The notes beneath the pieces were generated by a model that was not told where the DNA came from, made no database searches, and worked only from the letters and a program-made list of their open reading frames with translations. From assembly GCA_951799425.1 (NCBI GenBank), contig OX637394.1:27626001-27690000 (forward strand): a stretch of 64,000 bases of DNA. The letters are read 5' to 3'. Shown piece by piece: positions 12,091 to 24,409 of this stretch (position 1 is its first letter; each line of letters starts with the position of its first letter). This stretch comes from Ilex aquifolium (Eukaryota > Streptophyta > Magnoliopsida > Aquifoliales > Aquifoliaceae). Made by a program: the position numbers and the translations under genes.

Positions 12091-12630
12091 TATATATCTA
12101 TATAAACATATAAATAAAACATCAGCATTTCCAGAACTTAAGCAATATTATACATATGTTTACCCTAGTTTGAAGGGTATAAATGACTACTCACACTCCA
12201 TTACTATAGAAAAGCAAGAAGTGCGGGTAGTATTCATTACAACAGAAATTAAAATATAACTTCTTTCACAAAGAACACTTGAAACACAACCACCTTTATT
12301 ATCATTCAAGACATAAAAGTGGCGGTAGTTCAACTGTCCGAATAGAAAGATTACAACAGAAATGTAGAAATACAGAAAGGGTGTCACACACCGGTTATTC
12401 CTTTCTCTTTTCTCTCTATCTTTCTCTAAGGTGTTCTTCCTTTGGAGCTTGGAGGCCGGCTGGTTTTGTATGAATAAGGGGCTGATTTTGTATGTTGGAG
12501 GTAAATGTATGTAGAAAAAAAGAACAAAGGAAGACTTGGTGTGGAAAGGCTAGAGAATGGAGGCAGGGTGTGAAGGCTTTTGTTTTTTGGTGTTTGTCTC
12601 TGTGTGTAGGGAATGTAAGAATTCAACCCC

Positions 12631-12765
12631 TATTTATAGAGGGGGAGGTGCATGGCAAGGGGGGAGGGTTTAGGAAGGTCATCACACCCTTTAGGAAGGT
12701 TATGACTTGCAGTAGGGCGAGGTGTCGTCGTCCGGAGCTTCCCCCTCGCAACCTTCCAGAAGGTT
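12631..12765 (-). promoter_or_regulatory. Promoter of the solo LTR: TATA box with upstream palindromes
   Basis: On the minus strand CTATAAATAGGG at about 12629-12640 is a canonical plant TATA box. Upstream of it, at higher coordinates, are GGAAGGT-type half sites near 12670-12705 and a self-complementary AACCTTCCAGAAGGTT at 12750-12765, plus GTCCGGA near 12729. The layout (palindromes within 150 bp upstream of TATA) recurs in other LTRs in this window. Confidence 0.6.
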
Positions 12766-13090
12766 GTGCCTTGCAGTGATGCTAGGTGTCGCCGTCTTGG
12801 GCTGCCACTTGTCTTGCTTCCATTGGTACACATGTCTTTTCCTTATTGGTCCAAGTGTCATGCTCCCATTGGTCCAAGTTTCTTTATTGCACTTTAGTCC
12901 TTCGTTATTTCCAGCTTTGCAAAATTGTCTTGTACTTTCCAGTATTTCTGCATTTGACCCTGCAATCTTTAACATAATTTATTAAAAACTTTAATTCACA
13001 CCCAAAACATAATTCATAATATTTAGTTGTTTCATTTTTACAAAAGTGAGTACTTATCATTTTAATTTACACACAATTTAGGGTTAATCA

Positions 13091-13472
13091 AAATACATGA
13101 CCCACATTCTTCTCTAAGACTTCATCAAGAAATGGAAGAGGGAAGTGGTCTTTCTTAGTTACAAAATTGAGTTTTCGCTAGTCTATGCATAGGTGCCATT
13201 CCGTGACAATTGGGTCGGCACCAACTCATTAGCATCATTTTTAGGTTCAAACTTTGCTACATTTGACGAGAAGATTTTGCATCATCCTCAAGGTATATGA
13301 CATGATTATAGATTAATGGACTGATACCTTTCAAATTAGCAAAATGGTCCACCTAATAGCACTCATATGATGTCCAAGGACTTTCTAATAGCTTGAACTC
13401 TTGTGAACTTGCAAGCTTAGATGAAATGACCCACTGGATAAGACTCATTCTCCCCCAAAAATGCACACTTTA
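13091..13472 (-). pseudogene. A2 reverse transcriptase remnant between two insertions
   Basis: The minus strand encodes HFPLPFLDEVLEKNVGHVF next to the solo LTR, which is the start of the palm region in Athila reverse transcriptase. Degenerate sequence continues upstream toward protease. It is bounded by the target-site duplications of the solo LTR (13091-13095) and of the non-autonomous element (13468-13472). Confidence 0.7.
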
Positions 13473-14054
13473 TGTAACGCCCCAAAACCCACCCTGGACG
13501 GCATTACTATCCAAGACCATTCACAACATGAGAGTGACTAAATAAATTCCATAAATAAAGAAATTTCATTCATCATATATCATGTCCATAGCATTATCCC
13601 AAAAGAATAAGCCAAATCATGGCAATTACATCCCAAAAGAATTAAACGTAACTTAGCAGCGGAATAACAAAAGATTATATTTTACATGATCCCAAAATAA
13701 CCCTTCAATCTAATACAACGAAGGACCGTCGAGATATCCCCCTCCGGATCCCCCTACTCGTCTTCTAACTGATCCCTTTTTACAGCATCACCTGAAAAAT
13801 GTGTTGGTTTGTAGGGGGGGTGAGCACTAAGCTCTGTAGGAAAATCCTCCCAAACTCAAACAAGGTTTAGAAAACATGTAAAACAAGTCGGTCTCATTTC
13901 ACAAATATCATATATAACTTTTGAAGTAAAACTAGGACATTTAATAGATCTCAAGTTTAAGGAACAACAGTAATTAAATGAGTAAGTGAAACCACTATAC
14001 AGTTAGCAAACCATTTCCAAATATAATCCAGTCCACCATACACTGTTTCCAACA

Positions 14055-14640
14055 ATTCTTTCGGTAGGTGGCATACTTTATGGTAACCTCCACCCCCTTT
14101 TGGTCATCTTTGATTCTTTCGGTAGGTGGCATACTTTATGGTAACCTCCACCCCCCTTTAGGTCATCTCTGATTCTTTCGGTAGGTGGCATACTTTATGG
14201 TAACCTCCACCCCCCTTTTAGGTCATCTCTGATTCTTTCGATAGGTGGCATACTTTATGGTAACCTCCACCCCCCTTTAAATCATCTTTGTTTCTTTCGG
14301 TAGGTGACATACTTTATGGTAACCTCCACCCCCTTTTAGAACATATTTGTTTCTTTCGGTAGGTGGCATACTTTATGGTAACCTCCACCCCCTTTTGGTA
14401 ATCTTTGTTTCCCAAGCATCCTTACGAGGAACCTCTTGGGAAGGGGTGAGCATTCTTACAAGGAACCTCCCACCAATCTCTACATTGTTTCCCAATCATC
14501 CTTACAAGGAACCTCTTGGGAAGGGGTGAGCATCCTTACAAGGAACCTCCCACCAATCACTACATTGTTTCCCAAGCATCCTTACAAGGAACCTCTTGGG
14601 AAGGGGTGAGCATCCTTACAAGGAACCTCTTACTCATGTG
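14055..14640. repeat. Tandem repeats in the left LTR
   Basis: Six head-to-tail copies of a unit of 58-60 bp beginning TTCTTTCGGTAGGTGGCATA and containing AACCTCCACCCCC occupy about 14055-14404. They are followed by about three copies of an 80-bp unit containing CAAGGAACCTC and TTGGGAAGGGGTGAGCATCC. The right LTR has the same arrays at about 19632-20158 but only five copies of the first unit. Confidence 0.9.
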
Positions 14641-15506
14641 CATCACAAACAACCCAACCAAGCATACAATTCCAACATTTATCTCAATTTACAATCATCT
14701 ATCCAAAATCCCCCAAAATATAACCTGTAACAATTCCACAACCAACTAAGAAAAATACAAGAGATCACCATAAGTACCATTTTGTTGTTCAATATGAAAC
14801 ACTAAAGTTTTGAAATCAAGAACACATGAGTAATCAAACTTTGGAATCATTACAAATGAATATTAAGTTTGGAGTATAAGGAATAAAGGCGCACCAAGCT
14901 TGAAAATCATGGACAAAGGAGAAATTAAGATTTAACGGAACAATCATGTATGTAAATAAATAACAAACAACTATCAAGGTGTGAAATCAAGAACAAATGA
15001 TTATGAAGCTTAGAAATCAAGACCAAAAGAATATTCAAGTCTTGGAACCAAGAATAAAGAATATCAAGTATTGAATATCAAGCTAAGAATTCAAAACAAA
15101 GGGACAATCATGTATTGAAATCAATAACAAAGGAGAAGTCAAGAGAAAAAACACATTTCCCTTGAAGACTAGGGTTTCGTAGCAAGTAAGGAGATTTAAG
15201 GGTTACCCAACAATCACAATATTTTCCACATGGCATTAATTGCAAGAATAGCGAGAATTAAGGATTTGATAGCATACATGTAACATTTAGAGTGAAGAGA
15301 TACATATAAATAAACCTAGCCTCAATGTAAAAGAATGGAAGAAAACCCCTACCTTCTTCTTCCTTAGTGTTCTTGAAAAACTTGAAGTTTTGATCCTTTT
15401 CAATGTGTAAATCCTCCCTTGATCTTGTGTTTTCCCCTTCTTTCCTCCTCTCTAAGTCTTCTAGGGTTAGAAATGTTGAAATGATGCAAAGAGAGGAGTC
15501 CTTATG

Positions 15507-15698
15507 TATTTATAGGGTGAGAAATAGTCTTTTGTGCGCGATTTCTGAAACCCAGATTCGTCATTGGCGTTCGAACGGTTGTTGCTCCCAGTACTTCTGT
15601 TTTTCCATCAGACAAGAGTACTGGAACGCACTTTCGTTCGAACGTTTATTCACATTCGAACGTCGATTCACGTTCGAACGTCATTTCACGTTCGAACG
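15507..15698 (-). promoter_or_regulatory. Promoter with CGTTCGAACG cluster, left LTR
   Basis: The minus-strand TATA box is CCTATAAATACA (core 15507-15514). Upstream of it are five CGTTCGAACG-type palindromes between 15568 and 15698, four perfect and one with a single difference. Between the first and second palindromes lies CTCCCAGTACTT...AAGAGTACTGG, an inverted repeat. Homologous modules occur at 21087-21217 and, in a different element, at 61617-61915. Confidence 0.7.
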
Positions 15699-16201
15699 GA
15701 ATTCCTGTTTTTTTTGCTGAAACTTCCAGTGAAGTTTTGGCCTATTTAGAGATTGATTTGGAAATTTTTCGTGAAATACACTTTTGTAGCCCTAGATGTC
15801 TACTATCTACTGTCACAATTTCGGATCAATTGGACATCAGTATAAAAAGTTATGACTTAAATTCTAGAAGGTGTCCCAACTCTTTTTTACCCAAATTCTC
15901 TCTAAGTGTGTTTTTACTTCGGAATACTTTCTAGCTTCCAATACACTCTACATTACCTCTCCCAATATTTTTTGACCTTCCGGATTCAATGGAGAACTTA
16001 TTTTGACCTAAAAATATTTAGAAACTTCCATAATCCCTCTTCTCAAGTTTACACATTCGAAACTTAACTTCCCAATCAATTTGTATCTCTAGTTTTTGTT
16101 TTTGTTTTTATTCCTACCGTCACTCCACATATCCACATTTTTACAACAATTATTTACTATATATCTATATACATATATAAAAGAACATGCGGGGTGTTAC
16201 A

Positions 16202-19052
16202 ATCCACCCCCCTTAAAGAAAGTTTCGTCCTTGAAACTTAATCGTCGAGTTAGTCTCTCAAATTCTCAATCATTTGAGAGACTAGAATCAAAATACATTC
16301 CTTCACTAGAATTCATTTATCACCTCTATTCTTAATAATTGTATACGATTGTTCCAACTAATTTATTTTCATGCCTAACTACTAGATCATAATACTTAAT
16401 TGTGTATTCATCAAATATCACTTCTCTTTTGAATTTCACCAATCATTTCAATCAACCTCATATTTGCTTCTTACATGTAGCTTCTTCATAAGCATATCAA
16501 AATAACTCAAATGCAATTCCACCATTAGGATTACTCATCTTTCCTATACTAACATCATGGTGTAACACAAAATTTATTAATGGCATCACGGTAAGATTTA
16601 TCTCAATTCCTGAAAATAGATACAACGTTCTTCAGGATTTCGTCTCTCACAACCCAAGAGGGATTCACAATCTTTGAAATCTACCATAATTACAATTCAT
16701 AACTACACACTCCACACAAGTCAATGTTCTAAGATCAACTCTTAGATTTCACATCAATTTGTACTTTCTCATAATACTCCTTACTGTCACCATTATCGTC
16801 ATTAATCCAAGAGCTCGCTGCGCACTCTGATATAAATTATAATCCACCGATTCACAAGTGAAAATATGCTACAAGATAAGAATTTCGCATAGATTTGAAA
16901 GTTCTGAGAGAGTATCTTAGATTCCACCAAAGTATACAAGTGAAACCTAACCGCACTTGTTTTCCAATTATAGCTTCCAAAATGTGTACACTAACGATCC
17001 ATCAAATCCGTTCAAAAGGGAATTTTTGGTAATTAACCAGCTATAATACTTAAGCTAAGGATCAAGTTATATCTCCAAGATATTTGCTCTCGATCTACAA
17101 TCTTGAGCTAGAAATAATAACCATTTAATCAATTCTTAGTGGTTTTCATTCACATCACAACTCTTTTCATGATACCTATACTTTCGAATTCTTCTGATAC
17201 CATTCATTACCATATACCTCTTGTAACATATCAAAATGTGATGATAGACTGTCAAGGATCCCAAAACTAAAATAATCTAAACTAAAATAAGACTCTCGAT
17301 GATTCATCCCATGTCAAAGCAAATCTTCATAGGTATCATCCTTGATTCTTCAATTTGCTTCTTTACCATTATCACCATCAACCATAAGTTCGAATCTTCT
17401 ATACTCATACTAACATTCCTCAAGTATAACTAATCATTCCGATCTTAACAAGGTACTAAAAGAGACAAGAAGAAGAACGTCCTATTCACCCAACACAAAT
17501 CCAATAACATTAAAAGGTTTCCTAGAAATAGAAGTTCACCTCAAATTTGGGATATCATCTTCTTTTCAACAATTATTTTCTATTTTTGACCTCGAACTTT
17601 TAAGCCTCTATTATCTTTAATCCTAAGATATCTAGGGTCAAAGGTAACTACTGCAAGTTTGTCAAGCTTAATAGATTTCCAATCAAGTTTGTGAATACAA
17701 GTCAACTATTGATTCCACACTTAACTGAGAGGTTCTTGATGGTTAATGCCTTAGATACTCTAAATGTAGTCAACTAAGCCCACAACGAATTAAGATTACC
17801 TAAGTATAACATCCTCCATAAGCATCTTAGGTATGACTCTTCTAAATCATTTATACTTCCAAGTAAATTTAATCAACTCTCTATAATATTTTCAAAACAA
17901 TATGGGTAACCTCAAGTTTGTGGTTATGAAAACAAACTCCGATCCATTTAAGAACCATCATCACAATTTCTATCGTTAATCCAAAATAGGCTCTCTTTCG
18001 AGGTAACTTTTCCCTATTCCATCAATTGGTCATCTTTAAGAATTATTCAATCTCACCATTACCCTCTCAGGGTTTCTATTATAGAACCAAAACTACATTC
18101 ATTCCTTAATTTCTATGCCTTTTAAGTGACACACATAACCTTCCATACCCTTATCATTAGGAACTTAATTCATCTTAGAGAACCTCTAAGTTAACCTTAT
18201 CTCCACACATCCCAATTGGGTTATCATATCCTTTGACTTCTAAAATATGAGCAATACTATTAGTGGAAGAGAATACTTAAAGTTGACAAGCACCAAATCA
18301 TAATCACCTTTTATATTGTTATCCATCAAAAGCACTTCAATCAATATAGGGGTGTCTCTCAATCAAAGCCTAAATAATGTGAAAGTTCACCTAAGGATAG
18401 GTCCTTCAGAATCTAAGAAGAAGGTACAACACTTTACTGTCCAAAGAACACCACAGTGCAGATTTTTGACCAACTTCGAAGAATAAACTGATTTGACTCG
18501 AGTATTTTGAGCATGCGTGACCTATATGGTTGGAAATATATACGAGTTAGGGTTCTAACAAAAATAACGGTGCACAATTTGGACTTTCCAATGAAGAGTT
18601 GTGAACAAATTGGTGCGAGGTAGTCTGCCGGACTGTTTGGTTCCTTTATACTTGTCTAACTCAAGTTTGGGTGTCTTTGTCACACATCCTATCTCATACC
18701 TATCTCCAATATAAATAATATGACCCGAAATCAAGATCCATGCCTAATCTCATTTACAAACCAAAAGCCAAATTATCATCCGTTTCCAAGACTAGACCCA
18801 AAACGACATGATATAAAACTATGATATCCATCAAAAAAATTTCGTCAACTCCTCAACGCTAGATAATCCATGAATTCGAACAAATAATTAATCCCTAACC
18901 TAACTAAACAACAAATCACACTTATCTTCTAAACATATAACTTCAAACAAATCAAAACTTAAAGTTTCTTCATCCTAAACTAATACTCCAGTGATAGTCC
19001 ACAACCTACAGCTCCCATGTAAGACCTAAAGTCTAAGCTCTGATACCAACTT
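16202..19052 (-). other. Internal region of the non-autonomous element, non-coding
   Basis: I find no gag or pol motif on either strand in these 2.85 kb. Only the edges are conserved. Near 16204-16240, minus strand, are a polypurine tract (AAGGGGGGTGGAT) and a near-perfect hairpin (AAGTTTCA/CGAAACTT). Near 18990-19052 a leader resembles that of TK2 (AACCTACAGCTCCCATGTAA in both). The middle is AT-rich, apparently unique sequence. This matches the LARD class, in which the coding part is replaced by long non-coding DNA. Confidence 0.75.
19037..19048 (-). promoter_or_regulatory. Primer-binding site, initiator tRNA-Met type
   Basis: The minus strand reads TGGTATCAGAGC, complementary to the 3' end of initiator tRNA-Met, four bases from the right LTR at 19053. 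Tekay and many other plant LTR elements use this primer. Confidence 0.9.
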
Positions 19053-21720
19053 TGTAACGCCCCAAAACCCATCCTGGACGGCATTACTATCCAAGACCAT
19101 TCACAACATGAGAGCGACTAAATAAATTCCATAAATAAAGAAATTTCATTCATCATATATCATGTCCATAGCATTATCCCAAAAGAATAAGCCAAATCAT
19201 GGCAATTACATCCCAAAAGAATTAAACGTAACTTAGCAGCGGAATAACAAAAGATTATATTTTACATGATCCCAAAATAACCCTTCAATCTAATACAACG
19301 AAGGACCGTCGAGATATCCCCCTCCGGATCCCCCTACTCGTCTTCTAACTGATCCCTTTTTACAGCATCACCTGAAAAATGTGTTGGTTTGTAGGGGGTG
19401 AGCACTAAACTCTGTAGGAAAATCCTCCCAAACTCAAACAAGGTTTAGAAAACATGTAAAACAAGTCGGTCTCATTTCACAAATATCATATATAACTTTT
19501 GAAGTAAAACCAGGATATTTAATAGATCTCAAGTTTAAGGAACAACAGTAATTGAATGAGTAAGTGAAACCACTATACAGTTAGCAAACCATTTCCAAAT
19601 ATAATCCAGTCCACCATACACTGTTTCCAACAATTCTTTCGGTAGGTGGCATACTTTATGGTAACCTCCACCCCCTTTAGGTCATCTCTGATTCTTTCGG
19701 TAGGTGGCATACTTTATGGTAACCTCCACCCCCCTTTAGGTCATCTCTGATTCTTTCGGTAGGTGGCATACTTTATGGTAACCTCCACCCCCCTTTAAAT
19801 CATCTTTGTTTCTTTCGGTAGGTGGCATACTTTATGGTAACCTCCACCCCCTTTTAGAACATCTTTGTTTCTTTCGGTAGGTGGCATACTTTATGGTAAC
19901 CTCCACCCCCTTTTGGTCATCTTTGTTTCCCAAGCATCCGTACGAGGAACCTCTTGGGAAGGGGTGAGCATCCTTACAAGGAACCTCCCACCAATCTCTA
20001 CATTGTTTCCCAATCATCCTTACAAGGAACCTTTTGGGAAGGGGTGAGCATCCTTACAAGGAACCTCCCACCAATCACTACATTGTTTCCCAAGCATCCT
20101 TACAAGGAACCTCTTGGGAAGGGGTGAGCATCCTTACAAGGAACCTCTCACTCATGTGCATCACAAACAACCCAACCAAGCATACAATTCCAACATTTAT
20201 CTCAATTTACAATCATCTATCCAAAATCCCCCAAAATATAACCTGTAACAATTCCACAACCAACTAAGAAAAATACAAGAGATCACCATAAGTACCATTT
20301 TGTTGTTCAATATGAAACACTAAAGTTTTGAAATCAAGAACACATGAGTAATCAAACTTTGGAATCATTACAAATGAATATTAAGTTTGGAGTATAAGGA
20401 ATAAATGCGCACCAAGCTTGAAAATCATGGACAAAGGAGAAATTAAGATTTAACGGAACAATCATGTATGAAAATAAATAACAAACGACTATCAAGGTGT
20501 GAAATCAAGAACAAATGATTATGAAGCTTAGAAATCAAGACCAAAAGAATATTCAAGTCTTGGAACCAAGAATAAAGAATATCAAGTATTGAATATCAAG
20601 CTTAGAATTCAAAACAAAGGGACAATCATGTATTGAAATCAATAACAAAGGAGAAGTCAAGAGAAAAAACACATTTCCCTTGAAGACTAGGGTTTGGTAG
20701 CAAGTAAGGAGATTTAAGGGTTACCCAACAATCACAATATTTTTCACATGGCATTAATTGCAAGAATAGCGAGAATTAAGGATTTGATAGCATACATGTA
20801 ACATTTAGAGTGAAGAGATACATATAAATAAACCTAGCCTCAATGTAAAAGAATGGAAGAAAACCCCTACCTTCTTCTTCCTTAGTGTTCTTGAAAAACT
20901 TGAAGTTTTGATCCTCTTCAATGTGTAAATCCTCCCTTGATCTTGTGTTTTCCCCTTCTTTCCTCCTCTCTAAGTCTTCCTAGGGTTAGAAATGTTGAAA
21001 TGTTGCAAAGAGAGGAGTCCTTATGTATTTATAGGGTGAGAAATAGTCTCTTGTGCGCGATTTCTGAAACCCAGATTCGTCATTGGCGTTCGAACGGTTG
21101 TTGCTCCCAGTACTTCTATTTTTCCATCAGACAAGAGTACTGGAACACACTTTCGTTCGAACGTTTATTCACGTTCGAACGTCGATTCACGTTCGAACGT
21201 CATTTCACGTTCGAACGGAATTCCTATTTTTTTTGCTGAAACTTCTTGTGATGTTTTGGCCTATTTAGAGATTGATTTGGAAATTGTTCGTGAAATACAC
21301 TTTTGTAGCCCTAGATGTCTACTATCTACTGTCAAAATTTTGGATCAATTGGAAATCAGTATAAAAAGTGATGACTTAAATTCTAGAAGGTGTCCCAACT
21401 CCTTTTTACCCAAATTCTCTCTAAGTGTGTTTTTACTCCGGAATACTTCCTAGCTTCCAATACACTCCACATTACCTCTCCCAATGTTTTTCGACCTTCC
21501 GGATTCAATGGAGAACTTATTTTTACCTAACAATATTTAGAAACTTCCATAATCCCTTTTCTCAAGTTTACACATTCGAAACTTAACTTCCCAATCAATT
21601 TGTATCTCTAGTTTTTGTTTTTGTTTTTATTCCTACCGTCACTCCACATATCCACATTTTTACAAAAATTATTTACTATATATTTATATACATATATAAA
21701 AGAAAATGCGGGGTGTTACA
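19053..21720 (-). repeat. Right (5') LTR of the non-autonomous element
   Basis: Length 2668 bp, about one tandem unit shorter than the left LTR. TATA box at 21026-21033 (minus strand) and five CGTTCGAACG copies at 21087-21217, all perfect here. It ends at the CTTTA target-site duplication. Confidence 0.9.
21087..21217. repeat. CGTTCGAACG cluster, right LTR
   Basis: Five perfect CGTTCGAACG decamers with spacers of differing length, about 55-190 bp upstream of the minus-strand TATA box. The last three are about 20 bp apart, the others more widely spaced. Confidence 0.85.
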
Positions 21721-24294
21721 CTTTAAATCAGATGGGAGGGGTTTCAACTCAAGCTTTGGTGGTTTGACATTGGATGATAGTGGCTTATTACCACTCGGGG
21801 TTAACTCCTCAAATTTGGGCACCCATAACCCGACAACATGAACTAGGTAGACTTGTAGCTCCATAGCTAGACTCAAACAATCACCCTCAAACTCAGAGTC
21901 TAACTCATATGTGATGGATTCCACCAAACAAGACTCCAGCGAATCCTTAAGAAATGTCTTATTCAAATTCTTATTTTCTAAAGACTCAATGAAATTCACT
22001 CCTCTCATTTCCTCCTCTTCACCCAATTGCTTAGCAATGTTGAAAATGTTAAGTTGAAGAGTCACATTCCCGAAGGAAAATTTAATGGCCCCATTCCTAT
22101 AATTTATTAAAGCATTTCAAGTTGCAAGGAAAGGTTAACCAAGGATGACGAGAATTTGACTCCCTGAGTGTGCAACCAGTTAGGTATCCAATACAATGAC
22201 GTCGACCAGGAAAAATAATTTATTAAATTGGACAAAGACATCTTCAACAATACCCCTTGGAACTTTAATAGACATGTATGCCAACTAAAGTGTGATCTGT
22301 GTAGGCTTAAGCTCACCTAAACCTAGTTGTTCGTAGATCGAAAAGGGGAGTAGGTTGAAACTGGCTCCAAGATCAAGCAATGATTGCTCAATCCTGAAGT
22401 TCCCGATGACACATGAAATTGTGGGAGACCCCGGGTCCTTGTACTTTGGAGGGGTTTTGTGTTGAATTATGGCATTGGCTTGTTCAGCCAAGAGGGCCCT
22501 TTTTTGAGCATTTTGGCTTCTTTTGACTGTGCATAAATCCTTTAGAAACATGGCATAAGAAAGAACCTACTTAATGGCATCAAGAAGTGGGATATTGATT
22601 TTTACTTGATTAAAAAGCTCATAAATATCAACATGGTTGTTCAACTTCTATAGTTTCTTGAGTCTTTGGGGAAAGGGAGTAGGAATAGAATAAGGTGGGT
22701 GTGGCTCCTCAAATTCTCTAGACTCAGTCTCATCTAGGGAGACTTGTGTAGGCTGCGCCATTTGTTGTGGACTCGGTGTGTGTTGGTGGTGGAACGGACT
22801 TTTCAATGACTCTACCACTTATAAGAGTAGTGATGGCTTAGACATGCTCTTGTGGAGGCTCCATGGCAAAAAGATTACCCACCTAATATTGACCCTGTGG
22901 CTATTCAGGTTGGGCAAGAAACTTTCCCTTTTCTTGTGTGGACATTAACTGTGTTAACTTTTGGATATGAGTTTTAAGACCCTCGAAAGATTGGATATTT
23001 TGGGCTTTGAATTCATTGAAGGCCTGAGTGGATTGATTGTTATAGTTCATTTGGCCTTCCATGAATTGGTCCAGTGTCCTCAAGGCTCCTTTTGTGTGGT
23101 GGTTGATATGGTTGATAAGTAGGAGGGCCTTGAGGTGGTGTCTGGTGAGTCATTGGTTGTGGATTCAAGAGAAATTGATGTGTGTTCCTCCAACTTAAAT
23201 TTGGGTGGTTACACTACCCTAGATTGTAGGTCTCAGAATAAAGGTTGGAATAAGGCCTGTTAAAATTGGAGATTGCATTGGATTTCTCTAACAAAACCTC
23301 CTTGAATGCAGGTATGGTGGGACACTCTCCAGTAGGGTGTCCTAACAAAGCACAAATCCCACACACTTTATGTGGGAGGTCCAACAGCAACTTGATTTAC
23401 CTTTCTCATCTCTAGAGCTTCGAGCTTTCAAGATAAGGTGTCCATCTTGGTCCAAAGGTCGTCATCCTCTTTCAAAGAGTACTTCCCCTTGGAAAATAAA
23501 AGGTCAAACTTCTATAGTGGTAGGGGAGGCCGGGTCCCACATTTGGGAATTCTCTAATATGGCATCAAAAAATCAAAAGCCTCCTCTATAATTTTTCCCA
23601 TGAATTTTCCTTGAGCCATTATCTCAATAAATTGACGTAATCGATAGGGAAGAGAATCGTAGAAAAAACCTACTAGAGTTCAACTCTCAAATGAATAGTG
23701 TGGGCAAGCTTGGAGAAGATCCTTAAATCTCTCCCAAAATTGGTAGAATGTTTCTCCTTCTTTATCAAAAAAGTTCATGATTTGCCTTTTGAGTGCATTC
23801 GTGCGGTGCAAAGGGAAAAAATTCTTGAAAAAATCAGTTTGTAAAGCTTGCCAATTTGGTATAGAGTGGGATTTTAAGGAATTTAGCCATTGTTTAGCTC
23901 TATCCTTTAAAGAGAAAAGAAAAAGTTTCCACTTGGCTAGTTCAGAATTATCATGGAACGTTCCACATACCTCATCGAATTCTTTCACATGTAAGTATGG
24001 ATTTTCAGATTTGAGGTCATGAAATTGAGGTAGTAACTGCACTGTACCAGGCTTCACATTAAAGTTAGGTGCATTTATAAGAAACAAAAAACAAGAGGGG
24101 ACACTATTCCATGTAGGATGTAAATACTCCCTTAGAGTTTGCACATTAAGAATTACCTCCTCATCTCCTTGATTATTAGTCATACTATTATCAAAAGAGT
24201 CTACGACTGATTGAGGTGTAGAAGGTTCAGATTGATTTACAGACCCAACCGATTCTTCTGGAAAATCTTGTAAGGGAGGGGTTTCCTCAGACAT
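21721..24294 (-). pseudogene. A2 gag and protease remnant
   Basis: The gag N-terminal part at 23680-24294 (204-codon frame starting at 24294) has LLPQFHDLKSENPYLHVKEF, KDRAKQWLNSL and FYQFWERFKDLLQACPHYSF. A middle and C-terminal part near 22901-23300 is Gln/Asn-rich. The protease side at 22285-22551 has ALLAEQANAI and IEQSLLDLGASFNLLPFSIY, then more pol N-terminal sequence to 21721. It is Athila-type but a subfamily distinct from A1. The region carries several breaks. Confidence 0.8.
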
Positions 24295-24385
24295 AAAAAT
24301 AATTAAAATCAGAAAAATGTATAAAACAACAATATATACAAAAGAGTAAAAGTCTCTTCACTTTTTACTTCAAAACGCCATAGGT

Positions 24386-24403
24386 TCCCCGACAACGGCA
24401 CTA
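24386..24403 (-). promoter_or_regulatory. Decayed tRNA-Asp primer-binding site of A2
   Basis: An 18-base segment matches the 3' end of plant tRNA-Asp at 15 of 18 positions; the differences are all transitions. It sits seven bases from the LTR edge at 24410, supporting both the Athila assignment and greater age than A1. Confidence 0.75.
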
Positions 24404-24409
24404 AAAACT

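Larger units (their letters stand above)
11192..13090 (-). repeat. Solo LTR inserted in A2, with 5-bp target-site duplication
   Basis: The sequence runs TGATTCGCAC...GGGTTAATCA (TGATT/AATCA ends, 1899 bp) and is flanked by AAATA at 11187-11191 and 13091-13095. Reverse transcriptase coding of A2 resumes at once on both sides. A TATA box (TATAAATA on the minus strand, 12631-12638) sets the orientation. The ends resemble those of the A2 LTR (TGACTT...GTTAATCA), so it is probably an Athila-type LTR of another subfamily. Solo LTRs arise by recombination between the two LTRs of one insertion. No protein-coding frame is supported. Short frames seen near 12426-12985 overlap the promoter and its palindromes. 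Confidence 0.85.
13473..16201 (-). repeat. Left (3') LTR of the non-autonomous element
   Basis: Length 2729 bp, starting TGTAACGCCC and ending GGGTGTTACA. It contains six copies of a roughly 59-bp unit, three copies of an 80-bp unit, a TATA box at 15507-15514 (minus strand) and a CGTTCGAACG cluster at 15568-15698. The stretch after the cluster (TTGTAGCCCTAGATGTCTAC near 15784) is shared with the TK2 LTR. No coding frame is supported; short frames at 14347-14749 simply translate the repeats. Confidence 0.9.
13473..21720 (-). mobile_element. Non-autonomous Tekay-like LTR element (LARD type), structurally complete
   Basis: Two long LTRs (13473-16201 and 19053-21720) flank a 2.85-kb internal region with no recognisable protein. 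The ends are TGTAAC...GTTACA and the target-site duplication is CTTTA (13468-13472 and 21721-21725). An initiator tRNA-Met primer site beside the right LTR and a polypurine tract beside the left LTR give minus orientation. LTR sequence, primer region and tract all resemble the autonomous element TK2 at 43243-52742, so it was probably mobilised by that family's proteins. By eye the LTRs differ at roughly 45-50 positions plus one repeat unit, a little under 2%; at common plant substitution rates that suggests well under one to about one million years. Confidence 0.9.

Noticed and set aside
14347-14749. Small frames with repeated GTSWEGVSIL-type peptides (also 19865-20267)
   Set aside because: They translate the LTR minisatellites; the periodicity comes from the DNA repeat.
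15568-15698. CGTTCGAACG cluster as a CRISPR-like array or satellite
   Set aside because: Repeats are only 10 bp, spacers are irregular, and it lies in a eukaryotic LTR promoter. It is better seen as a regulatory cluster.
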